DNA from: an uncultured Clostridium sp.
GTDB lineage: Bacteria; Bacillota; Clostridia; TANB77; CAG-508
DNA length: 57,487 bases
Assembly: GCA_947365805.1 (NCBI GenBank)
Contig: CANAZY010000008.1
Span: 1-57,487, forward strand
Direction: 5' to 3'
Each line of letters opens with the position of its first letter. Positions within the stretch are counted from its first letter, which is position 1. The position numbers and the translations under genes were made by a program. Shown here in pieces: positions 1 to 9,168 of this stretch. Under the pieces are notes generated by a model that was given only the letters and a program-made list of their open reading frames with translations, was not told the DNA's origin and ran no database searches.

Positions 1-16
1 AAACATCAAATTTCAT
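1..16 (-). CDS. trmD: tRNA (guanine-N1)-methyltransferase, first codons only
   Basis: An ATG at 16-14 is followed by codons for M-K-F-D-V before the window ends, and an AGGAG-type ribosome site lies just upstream within the end of rimM. TrmD proteins often begin with this kind of sequence, and trmD directly follows rimM in Firmicute operons of this layout. Only five codons are visible, so the call rests on position and the N-terminal residues. Confidence 0.6.
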
Positions 17-25
17 AATAACTCC

Positions 26-532
26 TTATATTAGTCCATTTAACAAGTGAACAATCATCTTTTTATTTTGAATATCAACTGTTTTTATCACTTGGCTAAT
101 TGCTGGTAATAAGATTTGTTTTCCCTCTTCGTTTTTAACAACATAAATATCATTGCTTCCTGTTGGATAAACATCGATAATCTTACCCAATATTTCTCCT
201 TCTTCGGTTTCTACTTCCATATCTAATAAATCAACAATAAAGTATGTATCTTCTGGTAATTCTACTGCATCTTTACGGTCTATTTTTAAATAACAATTTC
301 GGTAGTTTTCAGCAATATTAATATCATCTATTCCTTTTAATTTCAAAAGCACCATATTTTTTGAATACTTTACTTCTTCAATTTCAAAAGTTTCTAACCC
401 TTTTTTGGTTTGAAGATAAATGCTTTCTAAATCCTCGAATCGATTGATGTTATCTGTAAAAGGCATTACTTTTACAAATCCTTTAATTCCATAAGTATTT
501 ACAATTTGACCAATTTCCATTAACTGTTCCAT
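26..532 (-). CDS. rimM: 16S rRNA processing protein RimM
   Basis: 168 residues, the usual length. RimM binds ribosomal protein S19 and helps the 30S head mature. The N-terminal RimM domain starts with GQIVNTYGIKGFVKV (about residues 8-22), and the C-terminal PRC-barrel part contains DLLDMEV and GKIIDVYPTGSNDIYVV (about 100-130), both typical. The ATG has an AAGGA site eight bases upstream. It lies between khpA and trmD in the ylxM-ffh-rpsP-khpA-rimM-trmD order of Firmicutes. No in-frame CGG is present; arginine is CGA, CGT or AGA. Confidence 0.95.
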   Translation of the reverse strand: MEQLMEIGQIVNTYGIKGFVKVMPFTDNINRFEDLESIYLQTKKGLETFEIEEVKYSKNMVLLKLKGIDDINIAENYRNCYLKIDRKDAVELPEDTYFIVDLLDMEVETEEGEILGKIIDVYPTGSNDIYVVKNEEGKQILLPAISQVIKTVDIQNKKMIVHLLNGLI

Positions 533-543
533 ATAACAATTCC

Positions 544-777
544 TTATTCTTCTACAAATTCAATATTTACTTTTTTATTTTCTTTTGTAGCAATTGCTTT
601 TGCAACAGTACGAATGGCTTTTGCAATTCTACCTTGTTTTCCAATTACTTTTCCCATATCGGAATTTGCAACTTTAACGCTAAAGCTGATTGCATTTTCT
701 TTTTGAGATTCCATAATTTCAACTTGGTCTGGATTGGCAACTAAATTTTTAATTATTATTTCAAGCATTTCTTTCAT
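544..777 (-). CDS. khpA: KH-domain RNA-binding protein KhpA (YlqC)
   Basis: 77 residues. KhpA is a single-KH-domain RNA-binding protein that pairs with KhpB (Jag) in Firmicutes. The KH core is visible as MGKVIGKQGRIAKAIRTV, containing the GxxG-type loop GKQG that contacts RNA. I start it at the ATG at 777, which has an AGGAGG site six bases upstream; a longer reading would overlap rpsP with a basic extension not seen in the family. It sits between rpsP and rimM, the standard position. Confidence 0.93.
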   Translation of the reverse strand: MKEMLEIIIKNLVANPDQVEIMESQKENAISFSVKVANSDMGKVIGKQGRIAKAIRTVAKAIATKENKKVNIEFVEE

Positions 778-790
778 AAATCTGCTCCTC

Positions 791-1024
791 CTAGTTTGCT
801 TTTTCAATTAAAGCTTTAACTGTATCTGTTGGTTTTGCACCATTTTTAATCCATGTTGCAACTTTTTCTGCATCTAATACGATTGTAGCTGGATCTGTCA
901 TTGGATTGTATGTACCAATTTGTTCAATGATTTTTCCATCTCTTGCTCTTCTTGAGTCAGCAACAACAATGTGATAGAATGGAGCTTTTTTAGCACCTAC
1001 TCTTTGTAATCTGATTTTTACCAT
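791..1024 (-). CDS. rpsP: 30S ribosomal protein S16
   Basis: 77 residues, the normal size for a short bacterial S16. It begins [20 protein letters not shown], the family signature, and continues with [21 protein letters not shown]16 is an assembly protein of the 30S body. A strong AGGAGG-type site precedes the ATG. It is cotranscribed with ffh upstream and khpA downstream. Confidence 0.98.
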   Translation of the reverse strand: MVKIRLQRVGAKKAPFYHIVVADSRRARDGKIIEQIGTYNPMTDPATIVLDAEKVATWIKNGAKPTDTVKALIEKAN

Positions 1025-1085
1025 TTTATTTTCACCTCCTGAAAATGTAATAATTTATATAAATTTAAAAATTTAATAACATAAT

Positions 1086-2435
1086 TTATAGCTTAAATCC
1101 TTTTAAATCTTCTGGATTGATTCCTTTTAACATGTTTTTCATGCCTTTATCGGTTTTCATTTTTTTCATCATTTTCTGTGTCATTTCAAAAGAATTCATA
1201 AATTTATTAACTTCTTGTACGGTTGTTCCAGAACCTTCTGCAATTCTTTTTCTTCTAGAACCATTTAATAGTTTTGGATTTCTTTTTTCTTTTTTGGTCA
1301 TAGAACAAATAATTGCTTCAATTCTTACAAATTCTTTATCATCTATTTTTACATCTTTTAGTGCATTCATTCCTGGTATCATCTTTAAAATAGAAGAAAA
1401 TGAACCCATTTTTTTCATTTGTCTTAGTTGTGTTAAATAATCATCTAAGTCAAATTCTTGTTTTCTTAATTTCTCTTCTAGTTTTAAGGCTTCTTCTTCA
1501 TCAAAAGCTTCTTCTGCTTTTTCGATAATGGATAACACATCACCCATTCCCAAAATTCTAGATGCCATTCTTTCTGGATGAAATACTTCTATATCACTTA
1601 ATTTTTCACCTGTTGCTGCAAATTTGATTGGTCTACCAGTTACTTTTTTAACCGATAACGCAGCACCACCACGGGTATCTCCGTCTAATTTCGTTAAGAT
1701 AACACCATCAATTCCTATTTCTTCATTAAAAGATGTTGCTACATTAACTGCATCTTGACCTGTCATGGCGTCAACTACTAAAAGAATTTCATATGGTTTT
1801 AAATTTCCTTTTAGGTTTTTAAGTTCTTGCATTAATTCTTCATCGATATGTAATCGCCCTGCTGTATCGATAATAACAACATCATTTAGTTTAGAAATAG
1901 CTATATTCATTGCTTGTTTTGCAATATGAACAACATCTTTGGATTCTTCATTTGCAAAAACAGGAATGTTTAATTGTTTTCCTACTACTTGTAATTGTTT
2001 AATAGCTGCAGGTCTGTATACGTCACAAGCAACTAATAGCGGATTTTTTCCTTGTTTTCGAAGTAGATTCGCTAGTTTTCCAGCTGTTGTTGTCTTTCCA
2101 GAACCTTGAAGACCTACTAGCATAATAACAGTTGGCGGATTTGGATTAAAATTAATTTTACTTTCAGTTCCACCTAGTAACTCTACTAATTCATCTTTTA
2201 CAATTTTAATAACTTGTTGTCCTGGTGTTAACGATTTTAATACATCTTGGCCAAGTGCTTTTTCATTTATATTTGCCATAAATTCTTTTACAATTTTATA
2301 GTTAACATCTGCCTCTAGCATCGCAAGTTTTACTTCTCTTAGCATTTCTTTTAAATCGCTTTCGGTAACTCTTGCTTTCCCCTTAAACTTTCTTGTAATT
2401 TCTTGTAATCTTGAAGATAATCCTTCAAAAGCCAT
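1086..2435 (-). CDS. ffh: Signal recognition particle protein Ffh
   Basis: 449 residues, full length. Ffh binds the 4.5S RNA and signal peptides and delivers ribosomes to FtsY at the membrane. The NG GTPase domain shows GLQGSGKTTTAGKLA (G1, about 107-121), DTAGR (G3) and TKLDGDTRGGA (G4 and following). The methionine-rich M domain is at the C-terminus (MTQKMMKKMKT). It follows ylxM closely in the same operon. No in-frame CGG occurs. Confidence 0.98.
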   Translation of the reverse strand: MAFEGLSSRLQEITRKFKGKARVTESDLKEMLREVKLAMLEADVNYKIVKEFMANINEKALGQDVLKSLTPGQQVIKIVKDELVELLGGTESKINFNPNPPTVIMLVGLQGSGKTTTAGKLANLLRKQGKNPLLVACDVYRPAAIKQLQVVGKQLNIPVFANEESKDVVHIAKQAMNIAISKLNDVVIIDTAGRLHIDEELMQELKNLKGNLKPYEILLVVDAMTGQDAVNVATSFNEEIGIDGVILTKLDGDTRGGAALSVKKVTGRPIKFAATGEKLSDIEVFHPERMASRILGMGDVLSIIEKAEEAFDEEEALKLEEKLRKQEFDLDDYLTQLRQMKKMGSFSSILKMIPGMNALKDVKIDDKEFVRIEAIICSMTKKEKRNPKLLNGSRRKRIAEGSGTTVQEVNKFMNSFEMTQKMMKKMKTDKGMKNMLKGINPEDLKGFKL

Positions 2436-2462
2436 ATCTTCCTCCTATTTCCAAGGTAACCC

Positions 2463-2810
2463 TTATACTAAACAATTTAGTTCTTTTTTCACATGTTCTA
2501 AAATACTAGCAATTTTCTTGTCTGAAAATTTTGTTTCAATTTTTCCTAATTCTAACAGTATTTTTTCGATTTGTTGTTCTTGTTCTAATGTCTTTTTCAT
2601 AATTCCTAGCTTTTCTTCATATTCGAAAAGTTTTGCTTCCCCCTTCATGATATTATCTCTTACTGCTTGCCTTGTAATACTATAATTTTCAGCAATTTCT
2701 GATAAAGAGTAATCATTATTATAGTAATCATCTAATACATTAAATTGTTTTTCTGTTAACAACTTTCCATAGATTTGGCAAAGGAGACTTATTTTCACAT
2801 TTTTTTCCAT
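2463..2810 (-). CDS. ylxM: YlxM-family SRP accessory protein
   Basis: 115 residues. The sequence shows a sigma-70 region-4-like helix-turn-helix (QFNVLDDYYNNDYSLSEIAE, then ITRQAVRDNI), which defines the UPF0122/YlxM family. In streptococci YlxM binds Ffh and modulates SRP GTPase activity. It is the first gene of the ffh operon, a near-universal arrangement in Firmicutes, and lies directly behind a consensus promoter. Confidence 0.93.
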   Translation of the reverse strand: MEKNVKISLLCQIYGKLLTEKQFNVLDDYYNNDYSLSEIAENYSITRQAVRDNIMKGEAKLFEYEEKLGIMKKTLEQEQQIEKILLELGKIETKFSDKKIASILEHVKKELNCLV

Positions 2811-2840
2811 ACAATTACCTCTTTTTTGTAATGCTAATAT

Positions 2841-2869
2841 ACTTTACACTATTTTCCTCACTTTGTCAA
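2841..2869 (-). promoter_or_regulatory. SigmaA-type promoter of the ylxM-ffh-rpsP operon
   Basis: On the reverse strand a perfect TTGACA (2869-2864) is separated by 17 bases from TAAAGT (2846-2841). It ends about 30 bases before the ylxM start. Confidence 0.75.
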
Positions 2870-2911
2870 GTGTTTTTAGTAGTTTTTATCTTTTTTTCTT
2901 AAATTAAAAGC

Positions 2912-2943
2912 AAAAATAGATACCTTATGTGATATCTATTTTT
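2912..2943 (-). terminator. Rho-independent terminator of the Rpn-type gene
   Basis: Perfect 11-bp stem (AAAAATAGATA with its complement) and a ten-base loop, A-rich on one side and T-rich on the other. It lies downstream of the reverse-strand nuclease gene and upstream of the ylxM promoter. Confidence 0.75.
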
Positions 2944-3014
2944 TATTTACTATTTGCTTGTAATAACTGTTTTATTCATATAAATATTCTATGTTTACAA
3001 ATTATTAAAATCTT

Positions 3015-4091
3015 TCATCTAATTTTCTTACTTATTTCTTCGATTTCTTTTCGATTTAGTCCAGTTAACTCTTCGATTTCTTTTATTTGTATTCCTTTTT
3101 GTAACATATTAGCTATAATTTCTTTTTTGATACCTATTTCTACTGTTTCCATAACCGCCCACATCTGCCTCATTCCTTGTTTCATTCCTTGTTTCATTCC
3201 TTGCTTCATTCCTTGCTTCATTCCTTGCTTCATTCCCTCTTGTCTTCCTTCTCTCATTCCTTTTCTTCTTGCTGCATTCATCTCTTTGTCTATCATTATT
3301 GCTACATTTTCTAACATATTTATATCCTCTCCTTTCATTTTTTCTAGTAATTTTTCTGTTTTTTCTTTTCCTAGTTTCTCTTTTACTGTCGTTTTTAAAA
3401 TCATTCTTAAATCTTCTTTATTTTCTTCTTTATTTGTGTTTTCAATAATTTTTTCTGCTATTTTAAACAGTTCTTTTACGTTTTTTGTTCTTTCCATTAA
3501 AAAGATTTTATCTATAAAGTATTTGCTTTTTATTAATTCTTTTCTTTCATATTCATTTATATCTACTACATTATATTTTAATAAATTGATATTTTGTAAT
3601 CGTTTGTCTTCTATTTCATTAAAGTATGTTTTTGCTTTCCATTTTCCCTTCCCTGTGTATATCACAATCGGAATTATCGTTGGTTTTTTGTATTTTTTGG
3701 TTGTTATTTTTTTCATATCAATTGCACTTTTCATAATTTCTAGTTTGTATTGTTCTATTCTATATGTCATTGTATTATCTACTTTACTTTGGTGTTCTAT
3801 TAAAAAGAATAAATTGCTGTTTTTTAGTTTATATACAATGTCTGCTTGTTTATTTTGGAGTTCGTTTGTAATAAAGTTGGTGTTGTATTTTTCTAACTCT
3901 TCTTCTTTTATTTGATTTTCTTCTTCTAGTTCTAATGCTTCATTAATAATATGTGCTGCATCTTCTTTATTACCTAATAATTTTCTGTATGTTTTGTCAT
4001 GTTCATGGTGTCGTTTTGTTGGGTTAATAATTTCATATTTTTCCGATTCTTCATTTATTATATAATTTTTTTGTTTTTCTCTTTGCTCCAT
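3015..4091 (-). CDS. Rpn-family (YhgA-like) PD-(D/E)XK nuclease
   Basis: 358 residues. The N-terminal half matches the Rpn/YhgA-like family: HEHDKTYRKLLGNKEDA near residue 28, then QADIVYKL and LIEHQSKVDNTMTYRIEQY around 82-115, which carries the D...E-x-Q nuclease pattern. Rpn proteins are DNA endonucleases that raise recA-independent recombination in E. coli. The C-terminal part has a tandem GMKQ tetrapeptide stretch (about 278-302) and ends in a small helix-turn-helix-like segment (IKEIEELTGLNRKEIEEI). It has no operon partner. It contains no in-frame CGG and its codon use is native. Confidence 0.85.
   Translation of the reverse strand: MEQREKQKNYIINEESEKYEIINPTKRHHEHDKTYRKLLGNKEDAAHIINEALELEEENQIKEEELEKYNTNFITNELQNKQADIVYKLKNSNLFFLIEHQSKVDNTMTYRIEQYKLEIMKSAIDMKKITTKKYKKPTIIPIVIYTGKGKWKAKTYFNEIEDKRLQNINLLKYNVVDINEYERKELIKSKYFIDKIFLMERTKNVKELFKIAEKIIENTNKEENKEDLRMILKTTVKEKLGKEKTEKLLEKMKGEDINMLENVAIMIDKEMNAARRKGMREGRQEGMKQGMKQGMKQGMKQGMKQGMRQMWAVMETVEIGIKKEIIANMLQKGIQIKEIEELTGLNRKEIEEISKKIR
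3167..3242. repeat. 12-bp coding minisatellite in the Rpn-type gene
   Basis: About six near-identical tandem 12-base units (cattccttgttt / cattccttgctt) encode repeated GMKQ on the reverse strand. The unit is a multiple of three, so copy-number change keeps the frame. Confidence 0.9.
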
Positions 4092-4495
4092 ACATTTTAA
4101 GTAGTCTTGGTACGTAAATTTTATGATGTCTTTTCGATTAAGTATAGTATAATGAATATCTGTCTTTGTGTCAATTCTTTTTTGACAATTTTCTTCCTTT
4201 TTTATTTTTATTACCTCCTATTCGTTTGATTTTTTCTTTTTGATTTTTAATTTTTTGAATTTTTAAGAATATCTTTGATTTTTTGATTCAATTTCTTTGA
4301 ATAAAACAATTGATATAAATTACTGATTTATTTTACCATAAAGTAACAAAAAAGCAAATATTTCTTATGAAAATATTTGCTTTTTATACTAGGAAATTAT
4401 GTCATTTTAAGTTAAAACGTAAAGGCAATTTTTTGTCTACATAGTGAAGCCACTTTGTTCTTATATCTTTTCTTTAAGAAGTTCACTCTTATATT
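4092..4495. other. Intergenic region between the Rpn gene and valS
   Basis: About 400 bases with no convincing gene. It contains a terminator-like hairpin at 4351-4383 and T-rich sequence. I see no further structure. Confidence 0.6.
4351..4383. terminator. Hairpin terminator, usable in both directions
   Basis: Perfect 13-bp stem (AAAGCAAATATTT and complement) with loop CTTATGA and A/T tracts on both flanks. It lies downstream of valS on the reverse strand. Confidence 0.75.
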
Positions 4496-7186
4496 TTATT
4501 CTAAATTTTCTAATCTTTCGACCGTAGTTTTTAGCATTTCTTCGTATTTTGCTAATTTTTCTTTTTCTTCCCTAATTTTGCTTTCAGGAGCTTTTGAAGT
4601 AAATCCTGGATTTGATAACATTTTTGTTCCTCTTTCTACTTCTTTTTCTAGTCTTTCTTTTTCTTTTTGTAAACGGTTCTTTTCTTCTTCTAAATCAACT
4701 AAATCTTCAAATGGCATAAATACTTCCATTCCGTCTACTAAAATAGAAATTGCGTTTTGTGGAATATTTTTCTTCTCTTCTTGTACAATGATTTCATTTC
4801 CAAATCCTAATTTTTGTATATACTCCTTTGATTCTTCGATTTCTTTTTGATAATCCTTTGTTACAAATATTAGGTTTGCCTTTTTAGATGGATGAACATT
4901 CATATTAGCTCTTACATTACGAATACCTACAATAACTTGTTTTAAGCTCTCTATAAAATTCTTCGTTTCATTATACTCTACTCTTTTCTTTGTTTTTGGC
5001 CAATGTGATACCATTAATGCTTTATCATCATAATTTACTAATTTAGAATATATTTCTGATGTGATAAATGGCATAAATGGATGTAATAGTTTTAAGCTAT
5101 CTCCAAAAACATAGTTTAGTACAAAGCTTACTTGTACTTTTTCTTCTTCGTTTTCACTATATAATCTTGATTTCACAATTTCAATATACCAATCGCAAAA
5201 TTCATTCCAAATAAAATTATATATTTTATCAAGAGCAATTCCTAAATCGTAATTTTCTATATTTTCAGTTACTTCTTTAATTAAGTTGTCTAATTTATTT
5301 AAAATCCATTTATCTTCAATTCTTAAAGCTTCTGATTTATATAATCCTGTTTCTTTATCTTTAATTTCTTTAGAAAATGCCATAATCTTTTCATCATCTG
5401 CTAAATTCATGGTAATAAATTTGGCTGCATTCCAAATTTTATTGGCAAAGTTAGATGCTTGGTCTAGTTTTTCTGGCATGTAACGAATATCATTTCCCAT
5501 TGTTGTTCCAGCTATAACCGAAAATCTTAAGGCATCTGCACTATATTCGTTTATTACATCAATTGGGTCTACTCCATTTCCTAATGTTTTTGACATTTTT
5601 CTTCCTTCGGCATCTCTTACAATTCCGTGAATCAAAACATCTTTAAATGGTGGAATATTCGTAAACTCTAATCCTTGTGTCATCATTCTAGATACCCAGA
5701 ACGTAATAATATCAAATCCTGTTACTAATACATTTGTTGGGTAGAAATCTTTATAATCTTCGTTATCCGTATTTGGCCAACCCAATGTTGAAAATGGCCA
5801 TAGAGCTGAGCTAAACCATGTATCTAATGTATCTGAATCTTGTTCTAAATTGGTGTTTCCACATTTTTTACATATACTAGGCATTGTTTTGGCAACATGA
5901 ATTTCTCCACAGTCTTTACAATAGTATGCAGGAATTCGATGTCCCCACCATAATTGACGAGAAATACACCAATCTTGTATATTATCTAACCAATGGAAAT
6001 ATTGTTTTTCGTATCTTTTTGGTACAAATCTTGTTTCATCATTTCTAACACTATCTGCTGCACGTTTCGCTAAATCCTTCATGTTTACAAACCATTGTGT
6101 TGATATTTTAGGTTCTATGGTATGTTTACATCTTTCACATTTTGCAACATTATGAGTATAGTCTTCTTCTTTGACTAAAGCTCCTATTTCTTTTAGTTTT
6201 TCTACAATAAGTTTTCGTGCTTCTAGTAAATCCATTCCTTTATATTGTGGAACCAAATCTCCCATTTTGAAGTTTTCATCAAATACTTCAATCATTTCTA
6301 AATTGTGTCTTAGTCCTGCTTGGTAATCGTTTGGGTCATGTGCTGGTGTAATTTTAACACATCCTGTTCCAAATTCTTTTTCTACAAACTCATCTGCTAT
6401 AATTGGAATTTCTTTATTCATAATTGGCAAGATACACATTTTTCCAACCAAATCTTTGTATCTTTCATCATCTGGATGAACAGCAACTGCTGTATCTCCA
6501 AGCATAGTTTCTGGTCTTGTGGTTGCAACTACTATATATCTATCTTCGTCCTTTATTTTATAACGAATATGCCATAGGTGAGATGGTTCTTCATGGTATT
6601 CTACTTCTGCATCTGAAATGGATGTATTACAACTAGTACACCAATTTACCATACGTTTTCCTTTATAGATTAGTCCTTTTTCGTATAGTTTAATGAATTG
6701 TTCTAAAACAGCATCACTCATTCCTTCATCTAGTGTAAAGCGGTTTCTTTCCCAATCACAAGAACATCCTAATTTTCTTTGTTGTGTTTGTATTGTTCCA
6801 CCATATTCTTTGGTCCATTTCCATGCTTCTTCAATAAATTTTTCTCTCCCTAAATCTTCTTTTTTAATTCCTTGGCTATCTAATTTTTGAACGACTTTCA
6901 TTTCCGTTGAAATCGATGCATGGTCGGTTCCTGGTAGCCATAAGGTTCTGTAACCTTGCATTCTTTTAAAACGAATTAAAATATCTTGAATGGTTCCATC
7001 TAATGCATGACCCATATGTAATTTTCCTGTTACATTTGGTGGTGGCATCATAATAGTAAATGTCTCTTTTTCCTTATCTTTACATGGTTTAAAATAACCA
7101 TTCTTCTCCCACTCTTCATATAATTTTCCTTCAAATTCTTTTGGATTATACTTGTCTGCTAACTTGTGATTACAATTTTCACACAT
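4496..7186 (-). CDS. valS: Valine-tRNA ligase
   Basis: 896 residues, the standard length for a bacterial ValRS. Class I signatures are present: PPPNVTGKLHMGHAL (HIGH-type) near residue 49 and GRKMSKTLGNGVDP (KMSKS) near 530. There is a CP1 editing region with TTRPETMLGDTAVAVHP, a zinc-type cluster (CKDCGEIH ... CKKCGN) and a C-terminal coiled-coil arm (VDLEEEKNRLQKEKERLEKE). I start it at the ATG at 7186, which has an AGGAGG site. A T-box leader with a GTA specifier lies upstream, so expression should respond to uncharged tRNA-Val. Confidence 0.98.
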   Translation of the reverse strand: MCENCNHKLADKYNPKEFEGKLYEEWEKNGYFKPCKDKEKETFTIMMPPPNVTGKLHMGHALDGTIQDILIRFKRMQGYRTLWLPGTDHASISTEMKVVQKLDSQGIKKEDLGREKFIEEAWKWTKEYGGTIQTQQRKLGCSCDWERNRFTLDEGMSDAVLEQFIKLYEKGLIYKGKRMVNWCTSCNTSISDAEVEYHEEPSHLWHIRYKIKDEDRYIVVATTRPETMLGDTAVAVHPDDERYKDLVGKMCILPIMNKEIPIIADEFVEKEFGTGCVKITPAHDPNDYQAGLRHNLEMIEVFDENFKMGDLVPQYKGMDLLEARKLIVEKLKEIGALVKEEDYTHNVAKCERCKHTIEPKISTQWFVNMKDLAKRAADSVRNDETRFVPKRYEKQYFHWLDNIQDWCISRQLWWGHRIPAYYCKDCGEIHVAKTMPSICKKCGNTNLEQDSDTLDTWFSSALWPFSTLGWPNTDNEDYKDFYPTNVLVTGFDIITFWVSRMMTQGLEFTNIPPFKDVLIHGIVRDAEGRKMSKTLGNGVDPIDVINEYSADALRFSVIAGTTMGNDIRYMPEKLDQASNFANKIWNAAKFITMNLADDEKIMAFSKEIKDKETGLYKSEALRIEDKWILNKLDNLIKEVTENIENYDLGIALDKIYNFIWNEFCDWYIEIVKSRLYSENEEEKVQVSFVLNYVFGDSLKLLHPFMPFITSEIYSKLVNYDDKALMVSHWPKTKKRVEYNETKNFIESLKQVIVGIRNVRANMNVHPSKKANLIFVTKDYQKEIEESKEYIQKLGFGNEIIVQEEKKNIPQNAISILVDGMEVFMPFEDLVDLEEEKNRLQKEKERLEKEVERGTKMLSNPGFTSKAPESKIREEKEKLAKYEEMLKTTVERLENLE

Positions 7187-7290
7187 ACTAATTCCTCCTT
7201 TTATTTTTTGTAGGGCACAGTGGCATGATTCTATAGAGTATTTGCATAAACAGTGCAACTACCGTCGATTTTTCCTTATGATAATCAAAA

Positions 7291-7533
7291 AAGCTCCACC
7301 CTGTATAAGGGTGAAGCAATTGTTCACGGTACCACCTTAATTTATAGTCTTCCTACTATATCTTAATTAGCTTTTAACGTGGCTTAAACGAATATTCCTA
7401 CTTTATTTCAAAATATTAACTCCAAAGCTACTTCAATTTGTCTTTTTCTTATAGAAACTCTCAGCCCATGATTTCTACTCTCTTAAAGCAAGTGCAAACC
7501 TACTCCTCTTCTTCCTTGTTTTTGTTTATATCT
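7291..7533 (-). promoter_or_regulatory. T-box riboswitch, valine (valS leader)
   Basis: The reverse strand carries the T-box core AAGGTGGTACCGTG (7338-7325) and an AGAGAG-containing Stem I region. A GTA valine triplet at 7431-7429 sits in the expected GAA-NNN specifier context. A terminator stem (GCTTCACCCT / AGGGTGGAGC, 7293-7317) ends in a T run. Uncharged tRNA-Val should favour the antiterminator and turn valS on. Confidence 0.93.
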
Positions 7534-7539
7534 GTTTTT

Positions 7540-7568
7540 ATTTTACTCTGTTAATTTAGTTTTGTCAA
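7540..7568 (-). promoter_or_regulatory. SigmaA-type promoter of the valS leader
   Basis: Reverse strand TTGACA (7568-7563), 17-base spacer, TAAAAT (7545-7540), immediately before the T-box. Confidence 0.75.
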
Positions 7569-7665
7569 TCCCAAATATTAAAATAGCCCCAAGTTATATC
7601 ATAAAATCATTGTATAGCTTGCTCAATCAAATAACACAAATGCTTTTTCTTTGTTGTTCACTTTT

Positions 7666-8882
7666 TTAATCTTCAACTGTAAGATCCGTTGGTGTTACAA
7701 CTGAACTGTAAATACTAAGCATTGTTGTTGTACATCCTTTTATTAATACTCTTCCACTAGGATTAAATACTCTTGATGCAATTCCCGCAGTTTGCGTTCC
7801 CAATATATTTCCTGTATTTTTGCAATTTAATATTTCACAATATCCATTATCCATTGCTGTTATATATCCTACAATACCTGCAGAAATTCTTCCTGTAATA
7901 TTACCTATGTTGGTACAATTTTTTACTGTACAACTCGTAATTATGCCTGCAATTCCACCTACACTATCTCCACCATTAATTGTTACACTTGTTTCATTTG
8001 TACAATTTTCGATTGTTCCATTATCAATTCTCCCAACAACAGCACCAGTCACCCCTCCAGCATTTATACTGCTATTTTCCGAAGAAATCGTTAAATTCTT
8101 TATGTTACTTCCTATTGCAAAGCCAAATAATCCAACATATTGCGTAGTAGTATCATTGTAATATAGTCCTTTTATTACGTGATTTCTACCATCAAAATTT
8201 CCTTTAAAACAATTTGTTTGCGAATTTCCAATTGGTTTCCAATTTTTACTATTGTCTAATATAATATCATTGCCTAATGCAAACCATTTTTCCTCGAAGC
8301 TTCTTCCTTCATTTACTAAATCTGATAATGCAAGTAGCTGATCTTCTGTTTCTATAATATATGGATTCTGCTGTGTTCCTTGTCCTTTTGTTGCTTGTAT
8401 TCCAAATAAAGTACCATCATTTTCTCTTATTCCCCCATCAACTGTTGTTTTTATTGGATTTATTGAAACTATTTGCAAAGAAGTATTTATTTCAAATTCA
8501 TATGAGTATTCCTTTAATTTTGTAAATATAGAACTTGCATCTCCTACATTTATTTTGCTTAAACTTCCTAGTTTTTTACTTTGTAACTCTACATATTCTA
8601 TTTCACTATCTTCACATAGTGCATCTGAAAATTCCTGTAATGTTGGCATTCTTTGTTCTTTAGAATATTTTTCCATTTGTATATCTACTATTTTCAAATT
8701 CATTTTCTCTGTAGCTGTTTCTTTATTGGTTTGTTCTTTCGCTAAGTTGGCATATTTAAATATGCCATGTTCTCCTATAATAAAGCTAAATGCAACTCCA
8801 GCCAAAATTAGCAATATAATTATTGTAACAACTAGTGTTATTAGAGTAATTCCGTTTTTGTCCGACTTATTCTTCTTTTCAT
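7666..8882 (-). CDS. Prepilin-like GLUG-repeat surface protein, two CGG frameshifts
   Basis: 404 residues if two bases are skipped. The ATG at 8882 has a GAGAGGG site and opens a frame that reads MKRRIS and reaches an in-frame CGG. Skipping its C gives Gly-Gln-Lys and then a second in-frame CGG. Skipping that C gives GITLITLVVTIIILLILAGV, the class of type IV prepilin-like N-terminus (glycine before the cleavage site, then a hydrophobic helix) common in clostridial surface proteins. Without both shifts translation stops after 13 codons. The rest has repeated GLUG-type segments (VGLFGFAIGSNIKNLTI, VGGIAGIITSCTVKNCTN) that form beta-solenoids in exported proteins. Attachment or surface display is inferred. 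Confidence 0.85.
8851..8854 (-). other. CGGA +1 frameshift/quadruplet site, pilin-like gene (second)
   Basis: In the frame entered after the first shift, AAA is followed by CGG. Reading C-GGA as glycine joins QK to ITLITLVV. This glycine would be the residue before the prepilin cleavage site. Confidence 0.85.
8861..8864 (-). other. CGGA +1 frameshift/quadruplet site, pilin-like gene (first)
   Basis: CGG is codon 7 after the ATG at 8882 (AGT CGG A). Reading CGGA as glycine moves the ribosome into a frame that meets a second CGG three codons later. Confidence 0.82.
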
Positions 8883-8933
8883 AAAATGCCCTCTCTTTAT
8901 CTTATGTTTATATGTAATATCATTACTATTTTT

Positions 8934-8962
8934 ATAATACATTTTATATTGTCTATTGTCAA
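8934..8962 (-). promoter_or_regulatory. SigmaA-type promoter of the pilin-like gene
   Basis: Reverse strand TTGACA (8962-8957), 17-base spacer, TATTAT (8939-8934), about 50 bases before the start codon. Confidence 0.7.
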
Positions 8963-9168
8963 CATTTTGGAAAATTTTATGCGAATATTTCGTTTTAGTT
9001 TTTATCAATCATCTAAATAATGGGAAAATACTTGAAATAAATCTTTTTATATGAATTAATCTTCGTTTTACTATGTTTGTAATAAACCATATTAAAACAA
9101 ATTTTAAGGTTAACAAATCAAAAATCAAAATATTTTTTAGGCAAATCCAATGAATTGTTTTGCCAATC

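Noticed and set aside
3167..3242. CRISPR-like short repeats
   Set aside because: The 12-base units are contiguous and coding (GMKQ), with no spacers.
2929..3915. Long forward-strand open frame opposite the Rpn gene
   Set aside because: Low-complexity I/F/S-rich translation with no ribosome site; it is the shadow of the reverse-strand gene.
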